The position numbers were made by a program, and so were the translations under genes. The notes beneath the pieces were generated by a model that was not told the origin of the DNA, ran no database searches, and saw only the letters and a program-made list of their open reading frames with translations. Of a stretch of 64,000 bases of DNA, positions 47,901-59,970 are shown in pieces; positions within the stretch are counted from its first letter, which is position 1, and the number at the start of each line of letters is the position of its first letter. Source of the DNA: Scolanthus callimorphus (taxonomy: Eukaryota > Cnidaria > Anthozoa > Actiniaria > Edwardsiidae); the NCBI GenBank assembly GCA_033964015.1, contig CM066919.1, positions 23,799,204-23,863,203 of the forward strand. Reading direction: 5' to 3'.

Positions 47901-49177
47901 TGATAAATCAAATCTGAAACTTTGTTTTTAGATGTTTATTAAGAGATTTCGAAGTAATTCGTCTTCTAATGTCAACAAAAACAATAACAAAGGAGTAGCT
48001 GACACGGGCTCTTTAACAAACAATTTGAATAGTGTTTTAGTTGGTAGAATTATTTTAGACTGCTTGCAGCCCCTTCTTTGGCGAACGTCCGTAAATCGAG
48101 GGAAATTTTTTTACCCGCGGTGCGCTTCGATTTGTTTACAGTGTCGAGTACTCAGAAAAGGGAGAGACACGGAATACTCAGGAAAGGGAGAGACGCGCCT
48201 CTCCCTCTCCTGAGAAACTCGACACTTGTAAACAAATCGAAGTGCGCCGCGAGTAAAAAAAACATTTCCCTGGATTTACGGACGTTCGCCGAAGAAGGGG
48301 CTGCAAGCAGTCTTGAATTATTTACAAAATATGTCCATTGAAAAGTTTTGATGGCGAAAAAAGAGTATGAATAGCCCTTAAAAAACAGAATTCATAAAAC
48401 CGCATATCCAAACCTCCTTCGTGCTTATGATTTTCTTTGTTCAAGCTTGATGAATTGATGAACCACCTAAACCCCTACTAAACATCCATCACGTTTCTGT
48501 TCAGGGCTTCATGTACTATGTCAACGATGGAGTATATGGCTCCTTCAACTGCCTCATCTTTGACCATGCTACAGTGACTCCTGAAACCGTCAAGGACTGC
48601 TCTGGGCAGGATCTCTACCCATCTAGCATCTGGGGCCCTAGCTGTGACTCTATGGACTGCATTACCAAGAGTGTGCTCCTGCCTAAGGTTGAGGTTGGCG
48701 AGTGGTTGTACTTCAAGTACATGGGAGCCTATACGCATGCTGCGGCCTCTACCTTCAATGGGTTAAACAAACCAGTCAAGTACTACATGGTCACTCAGCA
48801 ATTGTGGTAAGTACTGCAGTTAGTCGTACAAGGGCTTTAGGAAGAGCTATTTTGTAAGGCGTTATTGGCCGTCAGTTTTACAAGGGCCTTAGGAACAGTT
48901 AGGATCAGAACTGGTGTAATGATTGAGATTTCTAATCAGCTATAATTATTTCTAGAATAAAAAACACATAGATTAGAGTGATTGTATGAGCTTGGGCGTG
49001 GCTGCTCCGACTTGACACCACACAATCACCACACATTTTATTTCTCAATTCTTCAGGCCAATTCTCAAGCAAATCCTTGAGCCGTTTGGAGTAGAGGCCA
49101 AGAACTGCCATGCAACTTCAGAAGACTTCAAGTCAATGATGCACTTCCCCGAACCAATGAACATTGCCGCCGTGTAG
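41976..49177 (+). CDS. ODC1: Ornithine decarboxylase, 12 coding exons, one frameshift in exon 10
   Basis: A cytosolic PLP enzyme that decarboxylates ornithine to putrescine, the first step of polyamine synthesis. Exons: 41976-42077, 44098-44157, 44592-44628, 44745-44821, 45297-45382, 46407-46539, 46779-46867, 47148-47229, 47316-47398, 47582 to about 47771, 48505-48806, 49057-49177. PLP lysine falls at residue 69 (PFYAMKCN), as in mammals. Also present: [33 protein letters not shown] and WGPSCDSMD with the catalytic Cys. Phases agree except in exon 10. There CTAGCAGTAATGTG lacks one base at 47690/47691; restoring it gives [14 protein letters not shown] and keeps exon 11 in frame. The C-terminus ends [11 protein letters not shown] and lacks the long mammalian degradation tail. 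Antizyme inhibitor homologues share the fold, but the intact catalytic residues favour a true decarboxylase. Confidence 0.93.
43751..43853. mobile_element. 103-bp foldback MITE in ODC intron 1
   Basis: CATGACATTGTGAGTTAGCA plus AAACC is a perfect 25-bp inverted repeat around a 50-bp centre that also pairs in part (GTGTTATCTG). It lies in the intron between coding exons 1 and 2. Confidence 0.75.
45398..45630. mobile_element. 233-bp MITE of GACATAACG repeats, TAA duplication
   Basis: Inverted ends TGCCTGGTGCACACTAGCGA are flanked by TAA (45395-45397 and 45631-45633). The interior is nearly all GACATAACG/CGTTATGTC words. It starts only 16 bp after the exon 5 end of ODC. Confidence 0.85.
45634..45925. 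mobile_element. 292-bp MITE adjoining the previous one
   Basis: Left end TGCCCGGTGCACACT, right end in reverse complement AGCCCAGTGCAGACT; TAA lies at 45631-45633 (shared with its neighbour) and 45926-45928. The interior holds a tandem duplication of about 83 bp (CTAATGATCCATGGAAAATA through CATTGTTATATCG). Confidence 0.7.
48056..48314. mobile_element. 259-bp MITE in ODC intron 10, 9-bp duplication
   Basis: Ends TAGACTGCTTGCAGCCCCTT and, in reverse complement, AAGACTGCTTGCAGCCCCTT; perfect GAATTATTT flanks at 48047-48055 and 48315-48323. Arms of over 100 bp are inverted, with GGAGAGACAC/GGAGAGACGC direct repeats at the centre. Related to 25438-25573. Confidence 0.85.
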
Positions 49178-51462
49178 CGAGTGAGAAGCAGGCAAAACGT
49201 ACATTACACAGCAATTATCATCAATTACAACTGATTATTTCAGATTTGTTTAGTGTTATTAGAGTATAATTATGTTAGAGAAGGAAAAACAAAACAAAAA
49301 CTGTATTGTTTAATGCTTTTGTAGTGTGGTAAAGCTTTATGATCTGATCATATATACTCCTTTTCGAGAAACATTCTTCTTCATGTGGATCAGAAAAAAT
49401 TTGTAGCATCAAACATCTTTGAGTTTATCATTCTCTCAGTTCTCATCACCCGTTTGAGTTACGCTAATAGTTTAGGGAGAATGTTCATTTGGATCACTTC
49501 TGAGAGGCTGGGTATAACTTATAAACTATCGCAAATCGTAACGAGTAACCATTGGTTACAAAATAATTTTGTAGTACCGTGCATGATTAATATGTCATTA
49601 TATCCTATGTTTACTTTTGTTTTCAAAAATATTCGACGGCTAAGTCTATTTTCTTTAAAAAAAAAGATAACTTTAAAATGCTGAAGATTTGGAACGTTTG
49701 ACGTCGGAAAGTAAAATCATGGCTCGAAATTGCAACGTTACCTGGCGACAGAATGTGTTCGGTTCCAAAGTATTACGCTATCGTAAATCAATAAGTCATG
49801 GCGTACCGTCGACCGGATGGTTGTGCACACAATCTCCAAAGCATCCCTGTTGCATAAGCAATTTCTAACCTGAGTTTATTTTTCCTCGTGTATTTGATTT
49901 AGAAAGAAATGAGCAACGATTACTAAGCATTTGACTCGTTCAAATGCATTAACTTGGACATTTATAGAAAGATTTATCTCATCATATAGCGATATATTGT
50001 TAACTTTAATGGTGGGGTTGACATTAAAATTTTGGATTGTCATTACATATTGTCTGTGCTTTTATATTGCGTAGTTGCGAAAATATAGCCCCGGTACACC
50101 ATTCTGTGTGTCCAACACCAAAACTGCAATTCTATTTTTTTCTCTTGAGTTTTAAATTAACCCTAGAATTCTTGAGGTAAGCTTTAAAATGGACAGTTGC
50201 AAAAAAAAAAAAAATCAAGGGGTGCTTGACATTATGCAATAAATCCCAGATTTCAGATGGAAATGGTACAGTCGATTTTCGTGGGCCCCGATTGATGCCT
50301 TCAGAAAATTCTGGGTTGGCTTCGAAGGTTGTCCTTCACTCGGTGGAATGGTATATCCATTTTCGAAAACACCAAAAAGCCCCATAGCTACTTTTACGCC
50401 AAAACCCCTGAAAACTAGCGAGGACAATGGTAAAGTGCGGCTCTCTAAGTCGGAGCATCCAAACCGGGATGGCTTCTACCGTTGTGTAGTCAACCCAAAT
50501 GGAATCACCCTGGGATTATTGGCATGATGGTTAGCACCCCCAGGGTGGTGGCGACAAACATAGTGGTGATATAGCAGCCTGGAATCTGAGAGGGGTAGAT
50601 CCTTCAAATATGGTACACTATAGTGTCCTCGATCTCCCATGTCTAATAGAACGAGGATATACAGAAGAACACTATAGTGTACCATATATGAAGCATCTAG
50701 GGGGAAAGTTGCAGCTGCACAATGTTACCGACCCAGGCGTGCGTAGCCTTATCTCATTTTACGCCTCGATTGCCGGAAATGCATCAAAATTTGGTACCAA
50801 ATAATTACCAGATTTTACCTCGATATCGTCTGTGAAAAGAAAAATAGCTCTAGATCACATCACGTGGTGTGAAACGGCAAAGGTCCAGTGCATTTAGAAA
50901 TTTTGGAAAATATCAGGTGCAGGTTAGACTAGCCGTTTTACAAGAAGTTTGATACTAAGCTGTATTCCGGCGGTCGTCTAAAGTTCGGACTAGAGATTCC
51001 AGGGTATCAAGATCCCCGAATGATTTTGTATTTCAAACGTTCAAAGGGGTAATTTTTATATAAGTTCATGGATTGTTCTGTGATTCATACCACCTGCTAT
51101 GACAGCCACCGGTAATCAGTAACCCGATCACTAAACAAACCAAATAAAAAGTGTACACTTGAGCAGAAACTATAAACAACCACAAATGGTTAACTAGTGA
51201 ACTATCTCTCAGGACAAAGACGACCATTCAAATTCGGGCGATGGGTTTTTGATTTGGTGATATCAAGTGTGGCCCCGAAAGTTTGAACCTTGGCTTCCAA
51301 CAGCTCGTCACTCCTAGATGAGACGATGATTCAAGCTCGGAACTGCAGTTTGTTGTTTACACTGTTACAGAAACGTAAATCACACAGCGCGCGCTGGTGA
51401 TATTTTGGCCGGACAGCAATTCGTAACGTCTACTGTCCCGGTTTCGGACACGGGTTAAAGCA
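49178..51462. other. Intergenic region, ODC 3' side to protease start
   Basis: No further coding exon was seen. ODC's 3' untranslated region should occupy the first part. A short, strong hairpin is listed at 50609-50688. Confidence 0.4.
50609..50688. repeat. Perfect inverted repeat TATGGTACACTATAGTGT
   Basis: An 18-20-bp perfect inverted repeat around about 40 bp. Each arm also contains the self-palindrome CACTATAGTG. Confidence 0.75.
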
Positions 51463-54400
51463 ATGTCCTTCACTAAAGTCATCGTTACCCTTGTGGCGTT
51501 ATTAGCAGTGTGCCTTTTTGCGCTATGGGTCAACAATTTCCTCGGGTCACCGCCGGTGAAAGTATCTCGTCGATACGTCCCGGATCCTCCGAAGTTATTC
51601 CATTTCCCTAAGAACTACCACGCTACTGGGAGACTTCTGTTACCACACAGTAAGATCGAGGAGCCATTCGAGGTGTGGTTTTCAGGCAAGCACAACCGGA
51701 GCAGGGTAGACTATTATTATGGTAAGGACAGGGTGTGATAGTTCACCTGTTACATGTCTGCGCACTTGAATAGCTTCACTGGGGCCTTACTTGCGCAGCA
51801 TAGAAGATCGTAGAATGTGGAGCTTTCTAGTTTGCGCAAAAGCTGCGTTCTATTCATAGGTTTTCTATGCAACAGCAACTAACGTTTGCATTTACCACAC
51901 AAAGAGGCAAACAAAGAGACATAACAAAACATTCTCACAGCAGGTAAGACGGACAACAACAAGCCGAAAAGTCACAATCTATTAAAATAGCACCAAACCA
52001 AAATACAAATGGAACTGAAATGCATATTCAGTAGCAGTACGCTGAAGCGGTTCTCTAGAGCATTCAGAAATTAAAAAAGGCAAGAAATCATTTACACGAA
52101 TTCGTTTTGCTATTTCTATGGCTAATTGCGTTTAGGCGTGGTTTTGGCTCTGCAAAGTTGTGTTCCGACACAACAAACGATACGTTTCTATGAGGCAAAC
52201 AAGACGTTGCTACGACGTTTTCAATAGAGTCCTAAAGTGATGATGTCACAAAAACCAAATTTTCGATTTAGAAATATTTGTCTCTTGACTTAGAAAGGGT
52301 ATATCGATTGAAAGCTACAAACCAAGTATGAGGCAAATCGGGTTGCAACGCGACCGAGATATGGCCCGCTGAATACATAATTTTCTTTAACAAATCACTG
52401 TATTTTAGTTCAGTTCATAAAGTTTTGAACTGTTTCGACCTGAACAAATCCACGTGCATGTTTCCAGCCTTGATGTGGGTTTCCAACGACGGAGCTTGCC
52501 GTCTGCCAAACACAGTGAAACGTCCGCGCCCCTCGAACCAGTAAACATCGTCATTAGATTACCCCTGTTCTTCGTGCCACTTATCTTTATTCCTCATTCC
52601 TCTCACAAGGTACAGACAAAACGTTCCAGCTCGCCGACGTGGGGCCATATGGAATGGCGTTCAAGGTTGTTCCAATGTTCACAGACCGATATGGGTCCTA
52701 TACTGGTTGCTGGCATTTGTTCGGCTCACCCAAGAGGCCTGTCGTCGTGCAGCCGATTGTACCCAACATGACCGACTTTAAGGTAAAACACGTTGGTCCT
52801 ATTTTAGGACAGTCCACATGAGATTGACGAATTTGTAAACATTATCAACTGCAGTTTGTTTTCTAGTAGATAAAGAATAAAGGAAGGCTTGTAGACAGGC
52901 CCCCTATACTAAAAGGAAGTTTCGCAAAAATCTTGATCGTGCTGACTAGACTACAACAAATCCGAAGATATGAAATGGTTCGTTCGGACGTTGTTGACTA
53001 GACCCGAGTCTTCTCGTCCAAGTTTAAGGTCGACATCCGACAAGATGTGAAGATCGTTTTGTCCATTTGTGTGAAAGTGCCAAACGCCAAAGAAAGCAGC
53101 TACAATCGGCGCCAAAACTAGTTGACACACTCTCTGCATTTAGTCACGTTCATGAATGGCAAGTGCCTTCGTACTAAGGGCTGGTTTACACACAAATGCA
53201 AGCGTAGAAGCAAGCGCAAGAAATCAAGACGCTGCGTTCCCTTGCTTGCGTCTAGTGTTAATCAAGCGAACGCAAGCGCAAGTAAACTGATTAATAGCGC
53301 TTACGTCGCTGTGATTTACACTTGCGTTGAGCTTGCGTCCTGCGCATGCGCTTGCATTAGCGTGTAAGCCAGCCCTAAAGACGAGAGACCCGTGCCTTTG
53401 GAACTCTTGCTAAGATTCTTAATCTTACGAAAAACGATTGATTGTTTACCTGTGGTTCCGCTCGCTATATCTTTATTATGCCCGAGTCTTTATTTCTTCC
53501 TGCATTGGTTTTAGTTTGCAAGCTATGACGTATTTCGAGGCACAGCAACAACGAAGTGGATTTACCAGTACCGATCCTATGGTTTGATGAACATGCATAC
53601 CCTATGGGTGACGACCGCTGTCCCTCCACGCCCCGTTCGATATGAGATGAAGGGCTATGACAACCTGCTTGCTTCATACTATGATAACTATGTGCTGGAG
53701 TACATCTCATTTGAAGAGTGGAAACCAGATCTTGCCAAGTACGAATTGCCAAAAGGTACTGATCATAGAATATAAACACCTAGACAAAAACGTTAACTTT
53801 AAAACTTTTCAATTCCAAAATTTGTAATTCAAATTCTTAGCCAAGCAAAATATTTGTTGCGCGCTTCTTGTGTCGCAAACGCGCGCCAAAAATGGCGGAA
53901 ATTATGGCGGGAAAAATACATCCAATCAGAATCGTTCTTCGCACATGCACTTGGAAACTAATTGCATAGATCAAGGTGACAAGTTATTTTCTAATTCGGT
54001 TTTGAAACATATGACATGGAAAATGATTAATGTCTGACTGCAGGGATTAAACATTATGGGAGCGCATAGCAGAAAGCCCTAAAATGCTTTGCCGAAGAGA
54101 AATCTGACGAAGAAACAGATATTCCCTCTTTTTATTTCAAGACCAAAATCCTTTCTATTATTATAATTTGATTCAAGAGGTAGTGTTGTGCAGTGGCGCA
54201 TGGAAGCATTTCGCAGTGCTAATTAAAATGACAATATTAAAAACCTGAACACGTTTCCAAGCGAAGCCACAACAGCGTTTACGAAAATATACAGAGCAAA
54301 CACTAAAGCCCTGGCTAAACTACGACATATGTAGCGCGCAACATTGTGGCCGGACACATGTTTCCTTCACGTTTCCCAGTTTAGCCACGCTAGAAACATT

Positions 54401-54553
54401 GTTGCACGCGACACATTTTGTAGCCGGGGCACAAAGAGAAAGACAAGAAGCATTTTATGTGTCCGAGACATACGCGTGCGATGTTTCCTAGTTTAGCCAA
54501 TCGGGAAAACATGCAGGACACAAATGTTGCGCGCTAAATGTGTCCTATAAACC

Positions 54554-54591
<38 letters not shown>

Positions 54592-57500
54592 AGTTTAGCC
54601 ATAGCTTTAGTCACTAAAGAGAGTTTAGTTTCCTCATGATCCCACACAGCTTATTCAATAGTATTGCGGCGGCACTGCCGGCATTCGCCATTCCGTTCGA
54701 CGCCAACAATCATGGCCATCGCCATTTTCTCTTATGATTTCAGGTATTTGATAAATAGGTATATGAACTTGATAAGCGCAAATATCAATTCTGCATTGTG
54801 TGCAAACGCCATTTACAGAGGCGAGACGCAGAAAGATTAAAAATACAAGTGCAGTTTTTTCTTACCTGTTGAAGAAGACTATTGATCATCTACTAACGCC
54901 TACTGTGATTCCTTATGAAGTCCTCCAGGTTATAATTTTAGGTTTTTACATTAAAAACGGATCCTTACTTTATTACCTTGCACTGGAAGAATGTGAAATC
55001 CCAGACATAGGATGAGAAACTTCAATTCACATTGAGCTAGCGCCCTGTTGCTGAGCCAAGAACGAGGCGACAATGGCAGAGAACAATATGCTTGATTACA
55101 GAACACAATGCCCGCACGTGCAAATCTACAAAATCAAATGTAAATGCACACGCTCTGAATGCGAAAGTGTCCTGACCTGCACAGACCGCAAGGAGTTGTG
55201 GGAGGCCATCCGGGACTTGGTCATCATTTTTTTTTTGTGAACGCCCGCGCGCTTTCAATTAAAAAGTGTTCTAACCTGCGCGGACCGCATGGAATCGTAG
55301 AAGGCAACCAGGGAGTAATTTCTGCGCTGTTGACGTCTACATTTGAGCAGCGAATCGAGTGTCGTTCTTAACAGTATTAGCTCCTTTCCCTTTCCAGGGT
55401 CCGAGTGCTATAATCTCTCCCGTACGTACGATCGTCACCTAGTAGGCAACCCCATGCAAGAGTTCATGTCATATGGTAGTCAGTCTATTCATGCGCAAGT
55501 CGACCACATGTACAAGGCGTATAAAGCCAGCACAACAAGGTGTATGACACGAGTCACGAACACAACAAGCGCAAACACATCTTCAGGCATAACATGAGGT
55601 ACGGATGAAAATGCGCGCATTCGTTTTCGCGGCGTGTGTGCTTACTATTGTTTCGTTTTATGGACGAAGTTTATGGTAGACCGGCGAAGCCAAGATTCAA
55701 TAGGCATTAGGAAAATTCCTATGTTTATAAGGTTTGCAATTACGCTGTTATACCAAGTTCACCACTTCACTGGCGTGACTAATGGGAGAAATTCCTTGAG
55801 GTTTTAATCTGTCGTTTGTTGATATAGAAAGTATAGCTAAGCGAAAAAGACGCCAAGCGACAATCCTAACATTGCAAGCAAAATTTAAAACCCCCCAAAA
55901 CCCTAGACCTGTATCGACCTTCAGTTATGCGTGGCCATGCGTGCATCCGCAAGGTCTTTAACACACTCGGTTTCTAATGGTTACTGTGCACAAGCAGTGT
56001 TTTATTGCATTCGAAATGGGTAACTTTTTGCAGGTATATACGCTCCATTAACAGGAAAAATCTGAAATACAAGTTGGCACCGAACCATTTCGTGGACCTC
56101 AGTCAAATGAGTTTGATCAACACCAAGGTAAAGTTGAATAGTGGGAAATACAAGCGCATCATAAGCTATATTCGACATCTGCTCACAGGGGAGGCTCTGG
56201 GGACATCCATTTGAGGGCCGTCGCTGATTCGTTGATTTTGAGCGTTGGAGCATGCGCTGAAAGGTCTTTCTCTCAGCGGCTCTGTATTCAATCTCGTACC
56301 CAGAGCCCGTCATCTTTTGGCCAGCGACAAGATTCAGGGCTCTGGGGGAATCGATTTTTTTAAAACCCAGATTCTGGGTTTCCGGTTTGAACGTTGTATG
56401 AAAGTTCGCTACGTTTTTGACCTACCACGCATGCTCAGAAATCGGATTCCCCTAGAGCCCTGAATCTTGCCGCTGGCCAAAAGATAACGGGCTCTGGATA
56501 CGAGATTGCTCTGTATTAAATCTCGCGCATGTGTCAGTGGCTGTCACCAGAGCCTCCCCCAGCTCTGGGTTGGAGAATGCTCGGGGACAAACCTAGTATC
56601 TAAAAACAAAGGAAAGAACTGTCAATCTAATTGCGCAGCATGTGCTTACAGCAAAGTGTCCCACATGGATGAGCTCGGTCACATTACTTACGGTCTATAA
56701 ATAGGGAAGTGATGTAGAGAAATTGTTAGAGCATATTTCGTAAGACTGTGAAAAGTGCCGCGAAAGAGTTGTACCGCGCCGCGACCATACCGCGAATGCG
56801 CGATTTCATTCCGTATCTACAGCAGGCCAGGTTCCGTACCGCCACCGCGACAGTACCGCGCCGTGTCACGGTACTTTTCAAAGTCATACGAAATCTGCTC
56901 TAGTTGTTCACTTCTAGTACAAGGGCCTTCCACGTTTTGGTGGCCAGGCGTTCCCTCGCCCTTCATATTCTTTCCTTATTTTGTATTATTTATTCAGGTT
57001 TGGACCCAAAGAGAACCAAAAGCTCCAGACAGGTGGAGTGCGATTACGTCATCGTCACCATAGATTCAGCAACATGAGTCACGTTCTCAAACGAGTCGAT
57101 GTCCCGGATGAGCTGGACTGGAGGGACTATGGTAAGTACACTTGCTGCTTGGATTTTTGTGACAGACAGATAAAAATACCAAGTACCAGCTGTTGGTGCA
57201 TTTCACATGGTAGATTTTTACTCAGTAATGTACTCTTGGTAAAACCTTTCTCCTGCGTCCTCTTTTTAAGGTGCTGTCACCCCCGTGCGTGGTCAGGGTA
57301 TTTGTGGTTCGTGTTACGCGTTAGCTGCTGTTGGCGCCGTGGAAGGCGCGTATTTTATGAAGGTAACGCAATGTTTACACAGCATACATACCAGCAGGGT
57401 TTTATCGACGAAGTGGACGATTCCAGCTATAACGCACGCGCGCGCTGCATGCCGGTAAATGAGGGACATTTGTCGAACAAATTGTTAAGAAAGCGCGCGC

Positions 57501-59968
57501 TGCATTCTGGTAGCTGGGCATTTTTTAAATAGAGAAGAGCGCGCGCGCTTATAGCTGGAATCGTCCATTATCAGTGTTAAACAAGGGACCTTTCGATACC
57601 GACCTCGAGCTGAACTAGTTCGTCACCTCACGGTGTAGGCTTTGGTGCCATTCGAGGGCATCCGCTGATTGGCTGTTCTTGAACGTTCGTGCATCCCATA
57701 AAGTTCGTTCTCTCAAGGGCTTTGGATCATCATCATTTGTAATTCAAAAATCTCGCGCATGCGTTAGGGGCTGTTACAAGAGCTCTTGGTACAAGAATGA
57801 ATTTTTTTGTCTGTACATTTCGCACTAGCTCGGGGACGGTGAATTGAATTGGACGGTTTGACTGGACAACACTCCCAATGACTGGACAACACATCTAACC
57901 GTTAGAGGCTAGGATAGAGCGTGGTCTACCATTGCATACAGAGAATATCAATTTCATATATGTTTCAGCTCAAAGTGACCGACATTTCTCATTTGTATAT
58001 TTTCAGACCGGTAAACTGCGCCCGCTGTCCGCCCAGCAGGTGATGGACTGTTCGTGGGGGTCTGGGAACCACGGCTGTAGGGGAGGGTATTATAACAAGG
58101 CTCTCAGCTGGATCTATCTACATGGGGTCGCGTCTGCTGAGGATTACGGGCTTTATTTAGCACAGGTTAGCGTGTAGAGGCTTATAAACCAACTCCTGAC
58201 CCTACAGATTATTGGTAACCTTGCAAATGGACCGTGAGTGGATTTCAGATGAGAATAGCTGTTTTCCGAGATTCCTGGGCGACCATTTCCCTGGCAAAAC
58301 TTGAGCCACACCTAATCTGTCCTTTTGACAAGTCGGGAACGTAAAAACACCCGAGGTCAGGACGGTTATAGTTGCCATTTTTGCACGACTGCACAGAACA
58401 GTAAACCATATTGCCAGCGAAAAAAAGGTGCAATTTATGGTTTGCTTTCGAGAAAAGCAAAATGATTCAAAATTAGCACTGGGCCTCGTTTTCGTGTTAG
58501 ATTTCGGTCCCATTCCCGCGCGCCCAGGAATCTCGGAAACAGCTATTGGTAATCACTTTGCAATTCTATAGGGTTTGTACAGAATTGGTGTAATCATGAA
58601 ATCCGCTCCAAGGTAGGAAGCAAAAGATGGGGCCGCTGGTTCGTACCCCACCCCAGGGCAGCTAATTCTGATGCGGTGTGTGCCTCCCTTGCAAAACCAT
58701 ATTTGCTCGATATCCAGTCGGCCCAGTGACCACAGGTAATTTCTGCAGAAACCCATCCATGGGAAAAGCTGAATTTCCCATGCTAGAAGGAAGTGTTATC
58801 CATGTGAATTCCGAACACTTCCCATGCGTGTGCCTTGGGAAATTCAGCTTTTCCTATGGATGGGTTTCTGCAGAAATTCCCTGTGTACCCCGCGCCCTGT
58901 TAAGGTCAGGGCAGCTGATTCTGATGAGGGGTGCCTTCCATGCAAAACCATATTTGCTCGATATCCAGTCGTTCCATTACCTATATCGCTCTGATTTGAG
59001 AATCGGGGTATTCAAGATAAATGAGGCGAGTGAGTTCTGGTGGCTTAACTTTTAATTTGCTTTCCTGTATATAGTAGTCTTGTGATCATATCAAAGAGAT
59101 TACTGATACCAAAATACCGGTGGCTTGAGGTTTCATCAACTTGATAACAATTTTCATATATCCTCGTACCTAGGAAGGGACATGTAAACTGCAGGCCATA
59201 CCAAAGTCAGCCTTTATAGACGCGTTTGCGTTCGTCCCCAAGCACAACAACACGGCATTGAAAACCTCGGTGGCGAAGTTCGGACCTGCTGCGGTATCCA
59301 TCAATCAAACTCCTTTCTCACTCAAGTTCTACAGCAAAGGGATCTATGATGACCCTGAATGTGGTATGTAAAAAAGGTCTTTACAGTAAATAAAAGGCGC
59401 TGCCATATTTTATGTTCCGGGGTATTTCGTGCGCCTCCTGATTCATCGCGAGCAAATCAGTGGCCAATTTAATTTTTCTACACACCGGATGGAATAAAGA
59501 CCAGGAAAACAATTTCCAAGGGAGGGGTTATTGGTCTTAATTTGGCCTATTTAAAGGCTCAAAATTCCAGAGAAGGGGTCTTTTCGCCGCCTTCAAGGTT
59601 TTGTAAAAAGTGAAACGAGATTTGAACACCGCAGGTAGCCCGCGCGGGTCCTTGCCATAAAAATGAGCACTTTCTTATGTTTGCAAAAAGTGAGCCTTCC
59701 CTTTTAAGGGAAATTCCAAACGTAGTACCAGAATTCCTAATTTCTCGTTTTCCATGCAGACAACAGCTCCACCCTTCACACGGTACTAGTGGTAGGTTAC
59801 GGACAAGAGAACGGGGTCCCTTTCTGGCTCATCAAAAACTCGTGGTCAACCTCGTGGGGTATGGACGGCTACATGAAGCTCGCGTGGAACGGGAATACCT
59901 GTGGTGTGACTGATAACCCTGTGGTGGCGCTTATCAAACACAACACCTTTAATTTTCCCTCCAAATAA
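51463..59968 (+). CDS. Papain-family (C1A) cysteine protease, counting factor associated protein D-like
   Basis: Exons: 51463-51721, 52610-52782, 53515-53755, 55398-55598, 56034-56127, 56998-57131, 57270-57362, 58007-58165, 59174-59363, 59760-59968. A hydrophobic segment (residues 5-27, VIVTLVALLAVCLFALWV) gives a signal anchor or signal peptide. The CfaD-type N-terminal domain follows (NYHATGRLLLPHSKIEEPFE, TLWVTTAVPPRPVRYEMKGY). Next come an I29-like propeptide and the peptidase: Gln in VRGQGICGSCY, nucleophile Cys in GSCY, His in LHTVLVVGYG, Asn in WLIKNSWSTSWG. The usual GSCWAF is GSCYAL here. Exon 4 lacks one base near 55531 (KASTTR, stopping soon after, instead of KASHNKVYDTSHEHNKRKH), and the exon 5/6 phases disagree. 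Exons 7-10 join cleanly. It probably acts in a secretory, lysosomal or extracellular compartment. The CfaD name rests on remembered family sequence. Confidence 0.88.
53178..53375. mobile_element. 198-bp MITE of GCAAGCG repeats, TAA duplication
   Basis: Inverted ends GGGCTGGTTTACAC and, in reverse complement, GGGCTGGCTTACAC; TAA at 53175-53177 and 53376-53378. The interior is made of GCAAGCGCAAG-type words. It lies in protease intron 2. Confidence 0.85.
54307..54606. mobile_element. MITE with AGCCCTGGCTAAACTA ends containing an (ATCT)n run
   Basis: Left AGCCCTGGCTAAACTA and right TAGTTTAGCCATAGCT are inverted; flanks are TAA on the left and TTA on the right. The interior repeats GTTTAGCCA and AACAT-TTG-GCGCG words. 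An (ATCT)n microsatellite lies at about 54553-54592. It lies in protease intron 3. Confidence 0.65.
56190..56580. repeat. Dispersed repeat carrying a nested MITE
   Basis: The sequence around the MITE (GGCTCTGGGGACATCCATTT on the left; AATCTCGCGCATGTGTCAG and CACCAGAGCCTCCCCCAGC on the right) recurs at about 22925-23100, inverted in part, and at about 57637-57810 in degenerate form. It lies in protease intron 5. Confidence 0.55.
56289..56508. mobile_element. 220-bp MITE with 9-bp duplication, copy 2
   Basis: Near-identical to 11048-11267 but inverted. Ends CAATCTCGTACCCAGAGCCC and its near complement; perfect CTCTGTATT duplications at 56280-56288 and 56509-56517. Confidence 0.88.
58255..58546. 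mobile_element. Inverted-repeat element, 292 bp
   Basis: ATAGCTGTTTTCCGAGATTC plus CTGGGCG on the left is inverted on the right as CGCCCAGGAATCTCGGAAAC plus AGCTAT. No clear target duplication. It lies in protease intron 8. Confidence 0.65.
58738..58880. mobile_element. Foldback element, 143 bp
   Basis: AATTTCTGCAGAAACCCATC through GCTGAATTTCCCA forms a near-perfect 40-bp inverted repeat. Beyond it the flanks (CTGATTCTGATG, CCATATTTGCTCGATATCCA) also form a direct repeat at about 58661-58725 and 58913-58972. Confidence 0.75.
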
Positions 59969-59970
59969 AA

